64,000 bases of DNA from an uncultured Flavobacteriales bacterium (GCA_937139155.1 CAKZPI010000024.1:17245-81244); one strand, 5' to 3'. Shown: positions 16,812 to 25,153, counted from the first letter of the stretch. Program-made: numbers and translations. Notes: generated by a model not told the origin, from the sequence alone.

Positions 16812-16922
16812 CTATACCCTTACTGTAATTGTAGTTATGTCAGGCTATATCCTTACTTTAGTTTTGTAAAAGTCAATTTATAGCCTTACTTTTACAGGCG
16901 AATAGTCAGGTTAAAACCTTAC
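16812..16922 (+). repeat. 33-bp periodic array (four CCTTAC boxes), candidate operator of the mobile mystery operon
   Basis: CCTTACT starts at 16818, 16851 and 16884, and CCTTAC at 16917: exactly 33 bp apart each time, about three helical turns. The flanking bases are shared too: each box is preceded by a TATA-like stretch and a base of variable identity, and units 1 and 3 end in TCAGG just before the next unit. The last box ends four bases before the ATG of mobile mystery protein A. All boxes would face the same side of the helix, which suits cooperative binding of the HTH protein encoded directly downstream (autorepression, inferred). Confidence 0.75.
16859..16866 (+). promoter_or_regulatory. 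candidate Bacteroidota -7 box (TAGTTTTG) inside the 33-bp array
   Basis: TAGTTTTG fits the TAnnTTTG box of the Bacteroidota primary sigma factor. It sits immediately after the second CCTTACT box, 60 bp before the mobile mystery A start. A TTG at 16829-16831 could be the upstream element but the gap of 27 bp is longer than the usual 18-21. If real, repressor bound to the array would occlude it. Confidence 0.4.
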
Positions 16923-16925
16923 ATC

Positions 16926-17384
16926 ATGAACAAGAAGAAACTTCAAATAGATCAGTTAGAGCGAAAGCTAAGTGGCTTAAAGGGTGTTCAACAAGTAGTT
17001 CCTCCTCCCACCGGTTGGTTAAAAGCGATCAGGGTTTCCCTGGGCATGTCTTTGCAACAGTTGGCGAATAAACTATCTATAACTAAACAGAGTGTCCAAG
17101 AAATCGAAAAGCGAGAAAAGGAAGGCAGCATCACGATAAAAAGTTTAAGAGAAGCCGCAAATGCATTGGACATGCAGCTGGTATATGGTCTCGTTCCTAA
17201 GGATGGAAGCCTTGAAAACTTGATTGATAGAAAGGCTCGAGAGTTGGCAAGGCAAATCGTTTCCAGAACATCTAACACGATGAAACTGGAGGATCAGGAA
17301 AATACGAAGCAACGCTTACAAAAAGCCGTGGAGGAAAGAGCTGCAATACTCAAAAGTGAAATGCCGAAGATATTATGGGATTAG
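16926..17384 (+). CDS. mobile mystery protein A (HTH regulator / putative antitoxin)
   Basis: 152 residues. An N-terminal helix (LQIDQLERKLSGLKGVQQ) and GWLKAIRVSLGMSLQQLANKL lead into an HTH of the Xre type (LSITKQSVQEIEKREKEGSI), then SLREAANALDMQLVYGLVPKDGSLENLI. This is the recognisable layout of 'mobile mystery protein A', always found with a Fic-domain partner on mobile DNA. The downstream gene overlaps it by 10 bp, implying coupled translation. It probably binds the 33-bp spaced boxes in front of its own start. An antitoxin role towards the Fic protein is inferred from the pairing; I see no clear [S/T]xxxE[G/N] Fic-inhibitory motif in it. Confidence 0.88.
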   Translation: MNKKKLQIDQLERKLSGLKGVQQVVPPPTGWLKAIRVSLGMSLQQLANKLSITKQSVQEIEKREKEGSITIKSLREAANALDMQLVYGLVPKDGSLENLIDRKARELARQIVSRTSNTMKLEDQENTKQRLQKAVEERAAILKSEMPKILWD

Positions 17385-17971
17385 ACCTTGATTACATCGA
17401 CGGCCAAACCCCGATTAATGAGGATGAAAAGGAAGGGTTACTTATTGAGACCATTACGACAAAAGGAGAGCTAGACGAATTTGAGCAGCAAAACATCGAA
17501 GAAGCTTTGCAATGGGTGTTTGGTAAAAAACTCAAGGGAAAAGATGTCTTCACGGAAAGGTTCATTTGCAACTTGCATAAACGGATGTATGGCAATGTTT
17601 GGGCTTGGGCAGGTGAGTTTAGGAAAACCGACAAGAACATTGGCATTGATAAATTCCAGATACCAGTTGCGCTCAAAATACTCTGTGATGATGCCCTCTT
17701 TTGGGTAGAAAACGAGACCTACCCTCCTGAAGAAATCGCTATTCGATTCAAACACCGAATTGTAAGCATTCACTGTTTTCCCAATGGAAATGGGAGGCAT
17801 AGTAGATTAATGGGAGATATTATAATCGAGAAGCTTTTCGGTCAGGAGCCTTTCTCTTGGGGAACAACAAACATTACAAATGCCAATGAAACAAGATTGG
17901 CTTACTTACAAGCGTTGAAACAAGCTGATCAAGATGCGTATCAACCATTGATTGATTTTGCCAGGTCATGA
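17375..17971 (+). CDS. mobile mystery protein B (Fic-domain protein)
   Basis: 198 residues. The start is set by the 10-bp overlap with gene A. The Fic core is HCFPNGNGRHSR (H133 to R144), preceded by KRMYGNVWAWAGEFRKTDKNIGI, the conserved flap/alpha region. Fic proteins transfer AMP or related groups from nucleotides to target hydroxyls. The catalytic His and the phosphate-binding GNGRxxR are intact, but the acidic metal ligand usual at position 137 (HPFxD/EGNGR) is Asn, as I recall for this subfamily, and the Pro after the catalytic His is Cys134. Metal-dependent AMPylation may therefore be altered. With protein A it forms a toxin-antitoxin-like pair; activity is untested. Confidence 0.88.
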   Translation: MGLDLDYIDGQTPINEDEKEGLLIETITTKGELDEFEQQNIEEALQWVFGKKLKGKDVFTERFICNLHKRMYGNVWAWAGEFRKTDKNIGIDKFQIPVALKILCDDALFWVENETYPPEEIAIRFKHRIVSIHCFPNGNGRHSRLMGDIIIEKLFGQEPFSWGTTNITNANETRLAYLQALKQADQDAYQPLIDFARS

Positions 17972-18544
17972 ACACCTTCGGGTAAAAATTCGAAATAAGC
18001 CATCCCCATATAGAGCCTAGCTCCGCATGCCCAATCCAAAATCTGCCACCCAAAGGGAGCATTGACAAGAAAAAATTCCCTTCGATTTACGGTTCTTTGG
18101 TGTTACATATTTGTTGCGACTTTTAGGCGATCAAACCTAGACTACAAGCGTATTGAGGCCTTGTAAAAACCCGTCGAGAGGTGCACAGGGAATCAAAAGT
18201 GGGTATTGATTTTAAAGCTTGACAAAGGCGTCCTTTAAGCCTAAAAACTTTAGGTAGAAAACCCGTCGTTCTCATTCAGCTTGGCAGGAGGTTCAGTTTG
18301 CTAATTAGCCTTACTTTTTGAGCAGGGTCAATTTCTTTCGTAAACTATTCTGAAATCTGTTTGTTTTTATTTGGTTCCAGGTCATTTTTAAAAAGGACGT
18401 ATTGCCTCATTTTTACTCACTTTAAGAGTGAGAAGAATTGTGTGAGCTCAGCTAGGTTATTTCAGCCATGCAATGTGTTCTAAGCTCTATTAACTAGCCC
18501 TGTTGGCTGGTTATTATGATTTTTTCCGCACTAACCTGTTATCA
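17972..18544. other. gene-free stretch at the probable right edge of the island
   Basis: About 570 bp without a supported gene. AAAACCCGTCG occurs at 18166-18176 and 18258-18268 as a direct repeat. TTTTAGGC (18121-18128) and GCCTAAAA (18239-18246) form an inverted repeat enclosing the first copy. TTTGTTGCG at 18110-18118 repeats a word at 15832. After this stretch gene content changes from mobile-type to ordinary chromosomal genes, so an old insertion boundary is plausible here. No tRNA gene could be found. Confidence 0.4.
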
Positions 18545-21500
18545 ATGCAAATTCAAATAAGAAAAGAAGAGCAAACACTAAGTTCTGAGATTTTTCAATT
18601 GGCTCCCTTCCCAATGTGGATTTATGATTTGGAAACCCTTGATTTTTTGGATGTAAACGAGGAAGCCGAAAGACAATATGGGTACTCTAAAAAGGAGTTC
18701 CTCTCCATGACCATACGAGACATTCGGCCCAAAAAGGAGCTTGGCAACCTTGAAAAGGCCATCGGAAAGCTTCGAAACAGCCATTCAAAGTTTACCGAAG
18801 GAATGTACCTCCATCAAAAGAAAGATGGCACTACCCTCAATGTTAAAATAAAAGGAAGCTATTTCGATTATAAGGGTAGAGATGCCGAGCTGGTTGCAGC
18901 CATTGACCTTTCTTCTAGGTTTGAACAGGAGCAGAAAATTGAAGCTCAAAATAGATTTTTAGAAACCATAGGAAAGGTTAGTGAGGAATTTGTGAAAAGC
19001 AAAGACTGGCGGAGGTCCTTAAAGACTTGTTTCAATTTCATAGGAAATACCTATCCATTTCAAGAATTGGTTTTTCTAAAAAAGGATAAGGCGAAGAATA
19101 CCCTCACCCTTGAGGCTGAATGGAAAAGGAAAGAGATATCCTTAGGTAAATTTAACCCAGCAACCGTTGACATTAATCTTCTTCAAAAGGAATTGGATTT
19201 TTCCGAATTTGGTAAACCGATAGTTCTGAAAAACCCTGAAGGTTACGGTATTTTTGATCTAAGGCCTGGCTTCGAAAACATGTCAGTTTTAATGGTTGCC
19301 CTGGGGTCAGTAGAGTCTATTTCAGGATTGATTTTAGGATGGAAAACAAATGATGATTTGCCATGGACCGAATGGGAGGAAGGGTTGAGTAAAAATTTGG
19401 CAAATGCATTGTCTCATGTTTTAGCAGAAGCCGATGGTCAAATGCGCTTGGCAAGAAGTGAGGCGAAGTTTAAAGCATTGGTGCAGAATGCCTATGACAT
19501 GATTGCAGTTATTGATGATGAGGGGAATTATAAATACATCGCTCCTGCCTCCGAAAAGGTTTTAGGCCTGAAACCGGAGGATCTTCAAGGCAGGAATGCT
19601 TTTGAATTTATTCACCCGGAGGACGCTCCAAGGCTGATGAAGCACCTAGAAGAAGCTCTTCAAGGAAAGGATGTTTCCATTCATCCCTATCGGTTTTTAG
19701 ATGGGTTCGGGAAATACATTTGGATTCAAACTGAGGTTAGAAATCACCTAGACGATCCAGATATTCAGGGAATTGTTGCAAATACGAAGGATGTAACTCA
19801 AGAGATTGAGAAAATGAGGGCCCAAGAATTGGTAGAAGATCTTACCCAAGCCATGCTTAAGCCTGAATCTCTTGAAGAAAGCCTAAACCAAGTGTTAAAT
19901 AAGCTGGTTAACAACCCCAAAATTGACGCCGCCGAAGTTTGGATGGTTTCTCTGGATCAGCATCAATTAAACCTTTTTTCAAAGTCAATTCAAGAAAAGA
20001 GTTTGCTAGAGTTTTACAATGCTTTGTCTTATGACGATTATTTTGAAAAAGGGAAGGGCCTTCCCGGCAATACTTGGGCAAAGGGCAAAACCCTTGTTTG
20101 GGGAAATTTGGAGGCCCAACCCAGTTTTACGAGAACCAAGGAGGCCAAATCGGTTGGACTAAAAACAGGCATCGGAATTCCGGTATTTTATCAAGGAGAG
20201 TTCCTAGCTTGTTTTACTTGTTTCTCGAAATCAGAAGAAATTGAACTTCAAGAGGTTATTCCCCTTTTGTCTGAGGTGAGTAATCAAATGGGCCTAATTA
20301 TTAGGCATAAATTAACTGAGATTGAGTTTCAGTCCTTTTATGACTTAAGTCCAGACCCACATTGTTTAATAGGTTTTGATGGACTGGTAAAAAAGTATAA
20401 CAATGCCTTCCATAAGTTGATGGGGTATGATGAGGGTGAGCTTTTAGGTAAGCCTATTCTAAGTTTTCTTAATCCCAGTGACTTGGATGGGGTTAAGGAG
20501 AGAATTTCAATGGCTGTTCAGCAAGCAAAAGCTCCGGACCCTAATTATAAAAAAAGGCCTATCGAAATTCGATTAACTACCAAAAGTGGACAAGAGCTCT
20601 GGTTATCCTGGCAAGGGGAATCCGTGCCTCAAGCAAAACTCTTTATCGCGGTTGCAAAGGATATTACAGAACAAAAGCAAGCAGAAATTGAACTTGAAAT
20701 GGCTTATGAGCGACTCAAAAGTGCTCAGAAAATGGCCAAACTGGGCTACTGGCTTCGAGATGCAGGGTCAGAAATTTACGAATGGGGAGAGGAGACCTTT
20801 AAAATCTACGGTCTAGACTCAAAATCATTTAACCCTACGAAAGAGTCTGTGACTCGGACGGTTCACCCTGAAGACCAACACCTTTTTGAAGAGGATTTTA
20901 CCCGCTCGTTTAAATCCTCTAAGGTTCACACTATTGAACATAGAATCATCACTTCATCAGATGAGATCAGGTGGGTGCGCCAAGAAATTAAACTTCGACA
21001 AGACCCCGAAGGTAACCCTGTTCAACTCATGGGTACAATCCAAGACATTACCCAGCAAAAAGAAAGCGAACTAAACCTGAGACTCAGCAATGAAAGGTTT
21101 GTCTTGGCCATGAAAGCCAGCAATGAAATCATTTGGGAAGTAGACCATACATCCAATAAGGTGATTCGTGGTATTGAAGAAGGGGCCAATATGAAATACA
21201 AGGTTGCCGAGGCTTTTTCCATGAGTAATTCTTGGTTTCAAAGAGTGGAGAAAAACGACAGACAGGAGGTTTGGGACTCACTAAATGAGGCCCTCAAAAA
21301 TCCAAATCTAGATTTTTGGCGTATGGAATATGAGATTATTCTTAACGACGGATCTACTGGGTTTTTTATTGACCGTTGCTACATCCTTAGAGATGAAAAT
21401 GGAAACCCAGTTAGATCAGTAGGTACCGCACTAGATGTAACCGAATCAAGAAGGCAGCTGAGGAAAATTCAGAACCAAAATGATAAGCTGCAAGAAATTT

Positions 21501-21700
21501 CATGGTTGCAATCGCACGTTATTCGAGCACCCTTGGCCAGAATTTTAGGCCTTATAAACGTGGTAAATATGAATTCCGACAATAGATCCGGAAAAGACCA
21601 AGAGCTTTTCAATCTAATTGCCCATTCTGCCAAGGAGCTTGATCAAGTGATTCATGAAATAAATAATAAAACAAGTCTAATTGAAGAAAGCCATGAATAA
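18545..21700 (+). CDS. multi-PAS/GAF sensor protein ending in a DHp-like helix, no ATPase domain
   Basis: 1051 residues from ATG 18545 (a TTG at 18503 is also in frame). Soluble. In order: PAS (about 15-135), GAF-like (145-300), PAS (305-425), GAF-like (425-590), PAS (597-715), PAS (725-850), PAS (850-980), then a helical hairpin with WLQSHVIRAPLARILGLI. H991 in that block matches the phospho-accepting His of Bacteroidota PAS histidine kinases. The protein stops about 60 residues later, so the HATPase_c domain (N, G1, F, G2 boxes) is absent. It overlaps the response-regulator gene by 8 bp. It may act as a phosphotransfer or dimerisation platform served by another kinase, which is inference. 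Confidence 0.85.
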   Translation: MQIQIRKEEQTLSSEIFQLAPFPMWIYDLETLDFLDVNEEAERQYGYSKKEFLSMTIRDIRPKKELGNLEKAIGKLRNSHSKFTEGMYLHQKKDGTTLNVKIKGSYFDYKGRDAELVAAIDLSSRFEQEQKIEAQNRFLETIGKVSEEFVKSKDWRRSLKTCFNFIGNTYPFQELVFLKKDKAKNTLTLEAEWKRKEISLGKFNPATVDINLLQKELDFSEFGKPIVLKNPEGYGIFDLRPGFENMSVLMVALGSVESISGLILGWKTNDDLPWTEWEEGLSKNLANALSHVLAEADGQMRLARSEAKFKALVQNAYDMIAVIDDEGNYKYIAPASEKVLGLKPEDLQGRNAFEFIHPEDAPRLMKHLEEALQGKDVSIHPYRFLDGFGKYIWIQTEVRNHLDDPDIQGIVANTKDVTQEIEKMRAQELVEDLTQAMLKPESLEESLNQVLNKLVNNPKIDAAEVWMVSLDQHQLNLFSKSIQEKSLLEFYNALSYDDYFEKGKGLPGNTWAKGKTLVWGNLEAQPSFTRTKEAKSVGLKTGIGIPVFYQGEFLACFTCFSKSEEIELQEVIPLLSEVSNQMGLIIRHKLTEIEFQSFYDLSPDPHCLIGFDGLVKKYNNAFHKLMGYDEGELLGKPILSFLNPSDLDGVKERISMAVQQAKAPDPNYKKRPIEIRLTTKSGQELWLSWQGESVPQAKLFIAVAKDITEQKQAEIELEMAYERLKSAQKMAKLGYWLRDAGSEIYEWGEETFKIYGLDSKSFNPTKESVTRTVHPEDQHLFEEDFTRSFKSSKVHTIEHRIITSSDEIRWVRQEIKLRQDPEGNPVQLMGTIQDITQQKESELNLRLSNERFVLAMKASNEIIWEVDHTSNKVIRGIEEGANMKYKVAEAFSMSNSWFQRVEKNDRQEVWDSLNEALKNPNLDFWRMEYEIILNDGSTGFFIDRCYILRDENGNPVRSVGTALDVTESRRQLRKIQNQNDKLQEISWLQSHVIRAPLARILGLINVVNMNSDNRSGKDQELFNLIAHSAKELDQVIHEINNKTSLIEESHE

Positions 21701-22079
21701 TATTTTATTAATCGATGACGATCCCATCGTAAACTTCATCCACAAAAGAGTCATCGGCAAACAATTCCCGGATGCCAATATCATTGTTAAAGAAAACGGA
21801 CAAGTAGCCCTAGACTTCCTACATGAAAATGTTGAGAATGATTATCTGGTTTTCCTTGATATTAATATGCCTGTTATGAATGGTTGGGAATTTCTAGAAG
21901 CCCTAGACCTCCCAGGAAATAATTTTCAGCTCCAAATTTTTATCCTTACATCCTCCATCGACCAATCCGACCGAAAGATGGCGGAAGAAAGTCCAAGGGT
22001 CTCAGGCTTCCTTACCAAGCCTCTCTCTCAAGAGGAACTGTTGACGGAAATGTCTAAATATAATTACCTAGCCTCCTGA
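21693..22079 (+). CDS. single-domain response regulator
   Basis: 128 residues from ATG 21693, inside the end of the sensor gene (ATGAATAA overlap). It is a bare CheY-like receiver: acidic pocket LIDDDP, phospho-acceptor D56 in FLDINMPVMNGWEF, the conserved Thr/Ser in ILTSS (residues 85-88) and Lys109 in FLTKPLS. No DNA-binding or enzymatic output domain follows. Together with the upstream sensor that lacks an ATPase domain it forms a phosphorelay pair, so the phosphate probably comes from another kinase or passes between the two proteins. The output is unknown. Confidence 0.92.
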   Translation: MNNILLIDDDPIVNFIHKRVIGKQFPDANIIVKENGQVALDFLHENVENDYLVFLDINMPVMNGWEFLEALDLPGNNFQLQIFILTSSIDQSDRKMAEESPRVSGFLTKPLSQEELLTEMSKYNYLAS

Positions 22080-22162
22080 GATAAATCCTTATCTAAGCAT
22101 AACATGGGGCCTCTCTTCATAGTACATTGACTATACATCCAATTATAAATGAATCTTGTACC

Positions 22163-23227
22163 ATGAAAATAAACCCCAATAGCCCAATTCTTGTTACCGG
22201 AGCCAATGGTTACGTTGCAAGTTGGATTGTTAAAAAGCTTTTAGATCAAGGGCATACAGTGAATGCTGCGGTTCGTAATCCAAACGACAAAGCCAAACAT
22301 GCCCATCTTCTAAGCTTGTCTGAGGACTCAAAAGGGGAGCTCAAGCTATTCCATTCTGATTTATTAGAAGAGGGTTCCTTTGATGAAGCCATTCAAGGTT
22401 GTGAGCTGGTTTACCACACAGCCTCTCCTTTCACAACGGATGTAAAAAATCCTGAAAAAGAACTCATTCAGCCCGCAGTTAAGGGTACCCAAAATGTATT
22501 GAACTCTGCCCTTAAGGCCTCCTCGGTAAAACGAGTTGTGGTAACAAGCTCCTGTGCAGCCATGTACACAGATGCTATTGATACCCTAAATACCCCAACG
22601 GGTATGCTTACTGAATCTGTTTGGAATGAAACGGCAAGCATAGATTACCAGCCCTACAACCTTTCCAAAACCTTGGCCGAAAAAAAGGCTTGGGAAATCG
22701 CTAAGTCGCAAAATAAATTCGACCTGATTACCATCAATATGAGCCTGGTTTTGGGTCCGCCTTTGAACCCTAAGCATGCCACTTCAGAAAGCATGAACAT
22801 TCTTAAACTTTTAGGAAATGGAGACATGAAATTTGGGGTTCCGAAAATGGGGGTAGGACTGGTGGATGTTAGAGATGTAGCGGAAGCTCATTATCTGGCA
22901 GGGTTTAATCCAAAGGCAGAGGGCCGATACATTACCTCCGCCCACAATACCAATTTCTTGGAAATGTCAGAAGCTTTATTGCCCCGGTATGGAGATAATT
23001 ACCCCTTGCCAAAGAGAGCATTGCCTAAATGGTTGCTTCTTCTCTTTGGACCAATGGTTAATTCTTTATTCACCCGTAGGTTCATCAAAAATAATGTGAA
23101 TGTAGAATGGAAGGCTGACAATTCTAAGGTGAAGTCGCATCTAGGTTTAAGTTTTTTAAGCCTTAAAACCACCATGGACGATTCCTTTCAAGCCTTGATC
23201 GATGCTGGAGTTTTATCGTCAAAATAA
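22163..23227 (+). CDS. NAD(P)-dependent epimerase/reductase (extended SDR, dihydroflavonol reductase-like)
   Basis: 354 residues from ATG 22163. The Rossmann loop TGANGYVASWIVKKLL is at about 13-28, VYHTASPF and VVVTSSCAAMY follow, and the catalytic YNLSK (Tyr...Lys) is at about residue 167-171. This layout matches extended SDR enzymes related to dihydroflavonol 4-reductase, cinnamoyl-CoA reductase and methylglyoxal reductases. Substrate cannot be read from the sequence. It is cytoplasmic. The gene is isolated, 84 bp after the response regulator and 61 bp before the exporter gene, all on the plus strand. Confidence 0.9.
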   Translation: MKINPNSPILVTGANGYVASWIVKKLLDQGHTVNAAVRNPNDKAKHAHLLSLSEDSKGELKLFHSDLLEEGSFDEAIQGCELVYHTASPFTTDVKNPEKELIQPAVKGTQNVLNSALKASSVKRVVVTSSCAAMYTDAIDTLNTPTGMLTESVWNETASIDYQPYNLSKTLAEKKAWEIAKSQNKFDLITINMSLVLGPPLNPKHATSESMNILKLLGNGDMKFGVPKMGVGLVDVRDVAEAHYLAGFNPKAEGRYITSAHNTNFLEMSEALLPRYGDNYPLPKRALPKWLLLLFGPMVNSLFTRRFIKNNVNVEWKADNSKVKSHLGLSFLSLKTTMDDSFQALIDAGVLSSK

Positions 23228-23287
23228 TCTCTGACAAAATCTTTGAAATCGGTTTTTCTTTTATAAAATTCTATCCTTCTTTGAGGT

Positions 23288-24049
23288 ATGGAAATTTTCC
23301 AAGAAATCAATTCAATTTACTTGATCGCTCTCTTCCTAATTGGTACGGGAGCCTTTCTGCTCTCTTCCATTTCAGGCGGAGGAGGAGCCTTGGTCTTGGT
23401 TCCGGTGGTGAACATCATGCTTGGTCCGAGTCAAACCGCTCCCATCTTAAATTTGGGCACCCTTTTGGGTCGACCCTCTAGATTGATCATTTTTTGGAAA
23501 CATATTCAATGGAAAATCTGTTTCTATTATGTTCCTTTTGCCCTTATTGGATCCGTACTCGGGGCCTATTTATTTCAAGAAATGAACCTTGGCTTCCTGC
23601 AAATACTGGTCGGGCTTTTCTTGGTTTCAACCCTATGGCAATTTAGGTTCGGGAAAAAGAAGGCCTCCTTTCTTATGAAGCTAAGCTATTTTCCTCCCTT
23701 GGCTTTCTTGGTTTCTCTCCTTGGAACCTTGATTGGGGCCATGGGGCCCATTCTAAATCCGTTTTACCTAAACCTTGGTTTGGATAAGGAAGACCTGATT
23801 GCAACCAAAACTGCGAATTCCTTTTTTATGGGATTGGCCCAAGTGGGGGCCTATTCTTTCTTTGGATCCTTGAACCCAAAGCTCTGGGTGTATGGTTTAT
23901 GCCTAGGGCTCGGAGCAACCCTTGGAAACATCCTTGGCAAAAGATTCCTCGGTAATATGTCTTCAAAAACTTTCCGGAAATGGGTGGTTTGGGTAATGGC
24001 CATTTCTGGATTTGTGCTTGTCTTGAATCAAATATTGGAGATGACCTAA
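23288..24049 (+). CDS. TauE/SafE-family sulfite/anion exporter-like membrane protein
   Basis: 253 residues with about eight hydrophobic helices. The first half-repeat contains LLSSISGGGGALVLVPVV, and the second LGTLIGAMGPILNPFYL; such Gly/Pro-rich re-entrant-like motifs in two half-repeats typify the TauE/SafE family. Family members move sulfite, sulfoacetate or other small anions across the inner membrane. The substrate here is unknown and no sulfur-metabolism gene adjoins it. Family length is usually 240-270 residues, so the gene is complete. Confidence 0.88.
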   Translation: MEIFQEINSIYLIALFLIGTGAFLLSSISGGGGALVLVPVVNIMLGPSQTAPILNLGTLLGRPSRLIIFWKHIQWKICFYYVPFALIGSVLGAYLFQEMNLGFLQILVGLFLVSTLWQFRFGKKKASFLMKLSYFPPLAFLVSLLGTLIGAMGPILNPFYLNLGLDKEDLIATKTANSFFMGLAQVGAYSFFGSLNPKLWVYGLCLGLGATLGNILGKRFLGNMSSKTFRKWVVWVMAISGFVLVLNQILEMT

Positions 24050-24100
24050 AATGTCATTATTAATTCAGGAGGGTGTAAATCTTATTTAAAATAGTTTCCG

Positions 24101-24108
24101 TACTTTTG
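24101..24108 (+). promoter_or_regulatory. candidate promoter -7 box (TACTTTTG)
   Basis: TACTTTTG fits TAnnTTTG and lies 58 bp before the ATG at 24167, between the exporter and the next two-gene unit. No good TTG upstream element is seen at the usual distance, so support is partial. Confidence 0.4.
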
Positions 24109-24166
24109 TTAGCACATCACACCCGCCTTTCCTTTGCCTGCGCCTTCCTTTCCATACCATAAAACA

Positions 24167-24523
24167 ATGCAGAATACGGTGGGTATTTTCATTTCAAACA
24201 AATCGGCTGCTTTTTATTCAATTATGGGCATCTTGAATCGACAAGGATTGAAGGTGGTTCATGTCAATGAATTAGATTCTGCTGTGAAAATGTTGGCTTC
24301 CAATCCAAATTGGAAGCCCGTTCTTTATTTAGACCTATCAGACCAAGGTCTGTTAGAAGAATACTTAGATCAAAAACTAAACCTTCAAGAAAGGTGCAAG
24401 AACGTTCACGGATTCATCGGTCAAGACTCAACCATGAGTGGCCGTCTTTTGCAGTCCTATGGGCTCATTCCCCATGTGATTGACTTTGAAATAAGCCCCA
24501 AACAAGCCCATGACAACCCTTAA
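24167..24523 (+). CDS. uncharacterised 118-aa protein
   Basis: Start ATG 24167 (MQNTVGIFISNK); the in-frame TTG at 24134 is less likely. The protein is soluble with an alternating strand-helix order: VGIFISNKSAAFYSIMGILN, GLKVVHVNELDSAVKMLA, KPVLYLDLSDQGLLEEYL, VHGFIGQDSTMSGRLLQSYG. This order and the strand ending in LYLDLS recall a receiver-like flavodoxin fold, but the conserved acidic pocket is not present, so I do not call it a response regulator. Function unknown. The next gene starts 14 bp before its stop, so both are co-translated. Confidence 0.6.
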   Translation: MQNTVGIFISNKSAAFYSIMGILNRQGLKVVHVNELDSAVKMLASNPNWKPVLYLDLSDQGLLEEYLDQKLNLQERCKNVHGFIGQDSTMSGRLLQSYGLIPHVIDFEISPKQAHDNP

Positions 24524-25040
24524 GTTCAAAAGTCGTTTAGATCTTTTTCCAGATAATCTTTACGCCTTCTACGTTGAAGTACCCAAAGACGTGGTTTCTG
24601 AATTGGGCCTACAAGAAAACAAACGAGTTCTAACCCTTTACGATGGTAAAATTGAAAAACATCAAGCTTTGATGTTATGGAAAGGGATTCATTACCTAAT
24701 GGTGAATGCAGAATTAAGAAAGTCCTTATCTCTTTTATTAGGTGACCCAGTTCAGGTTGAAATCACCCCTGATGAATCAAAGTATGGAATGCCCATGCAC
24801 GCCAGTCTTGAAACTGCTTTAGACCAAGAAGGGGTAATGCAAGTCTTCGAGCAATTATCACCTGGAAAACAGAGAAACCTGTTATTCATTGTTGATAAAG
24901 TGAAGTCTGTAGATGCTAAAATACCAAAGGCCCTGGCCATAGCAGCCCATTTAAAGGAGAACGGCACCAATCTGGACTTCAAAAGATTGAATGAGCTGAT
25001 TAAAGAATTTAACAACAATGCCAAGATGACCAGGCGATGA
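24510..25040 (+). CDS. YdeI/OmpD-associated family protein (DUF1905 plus OmdA-like)
   Basis: 176 residues. The first ~90 residues (AFYVEVPKDVVSELG, RVLTLYDGKIEKHQALM, LGDPVQVEITPDESKYGMP) match the DUF1905 beta-barrel domain. The C-terminal helical part (VFEQLSPGKQRNLLFIVDKV, KIPKALAIAAHL) matches the OmdA/YdeI 'bacteriocin-protection' domain, where a helix with SPGKQR is typical. Molecular function is not established for the family. It overlaps the upstream unknown gene by 14 bp. Confidence 0.85.
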   Translation: MTTLKFKSRLDLFPDNLYAFYVEVPKDVVSELGLQENKRVLTLYDGKIEKHQALMLWKGIHYLMVNAELRKSLSLLLGDPVQVEITPDESKYGMPMHASLETALDQEGVMQVFEQLSPGKQRNLLFIVDKVKSVDAKIPKALAIAAHLKENGTNLDFKRLNELIKEFNNNAKMTRR

Positions 25041-25153
25041 CTAAGAGATCTAGGTCCTGTTGAAGTCTGGGTACTTGTGCGGCTTCCCTTGGGTTCGATT
25101 CGTGGAAGTCTTGGCCCCTCAATAAAGTTTAGCTCAGAGTTCAAAAAACACCC

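Noticed and set aside
12470..18544. Integrase or transposase expected for a mobile island
   Set aside because: None found on either strand in this region or anywhere in the window; the island ends may lie outside or have been lost.
23228..23287. T-rich gap after the epimerase-like gene as a terminator
   Set aside because: No stable hairpin precedes the T run.
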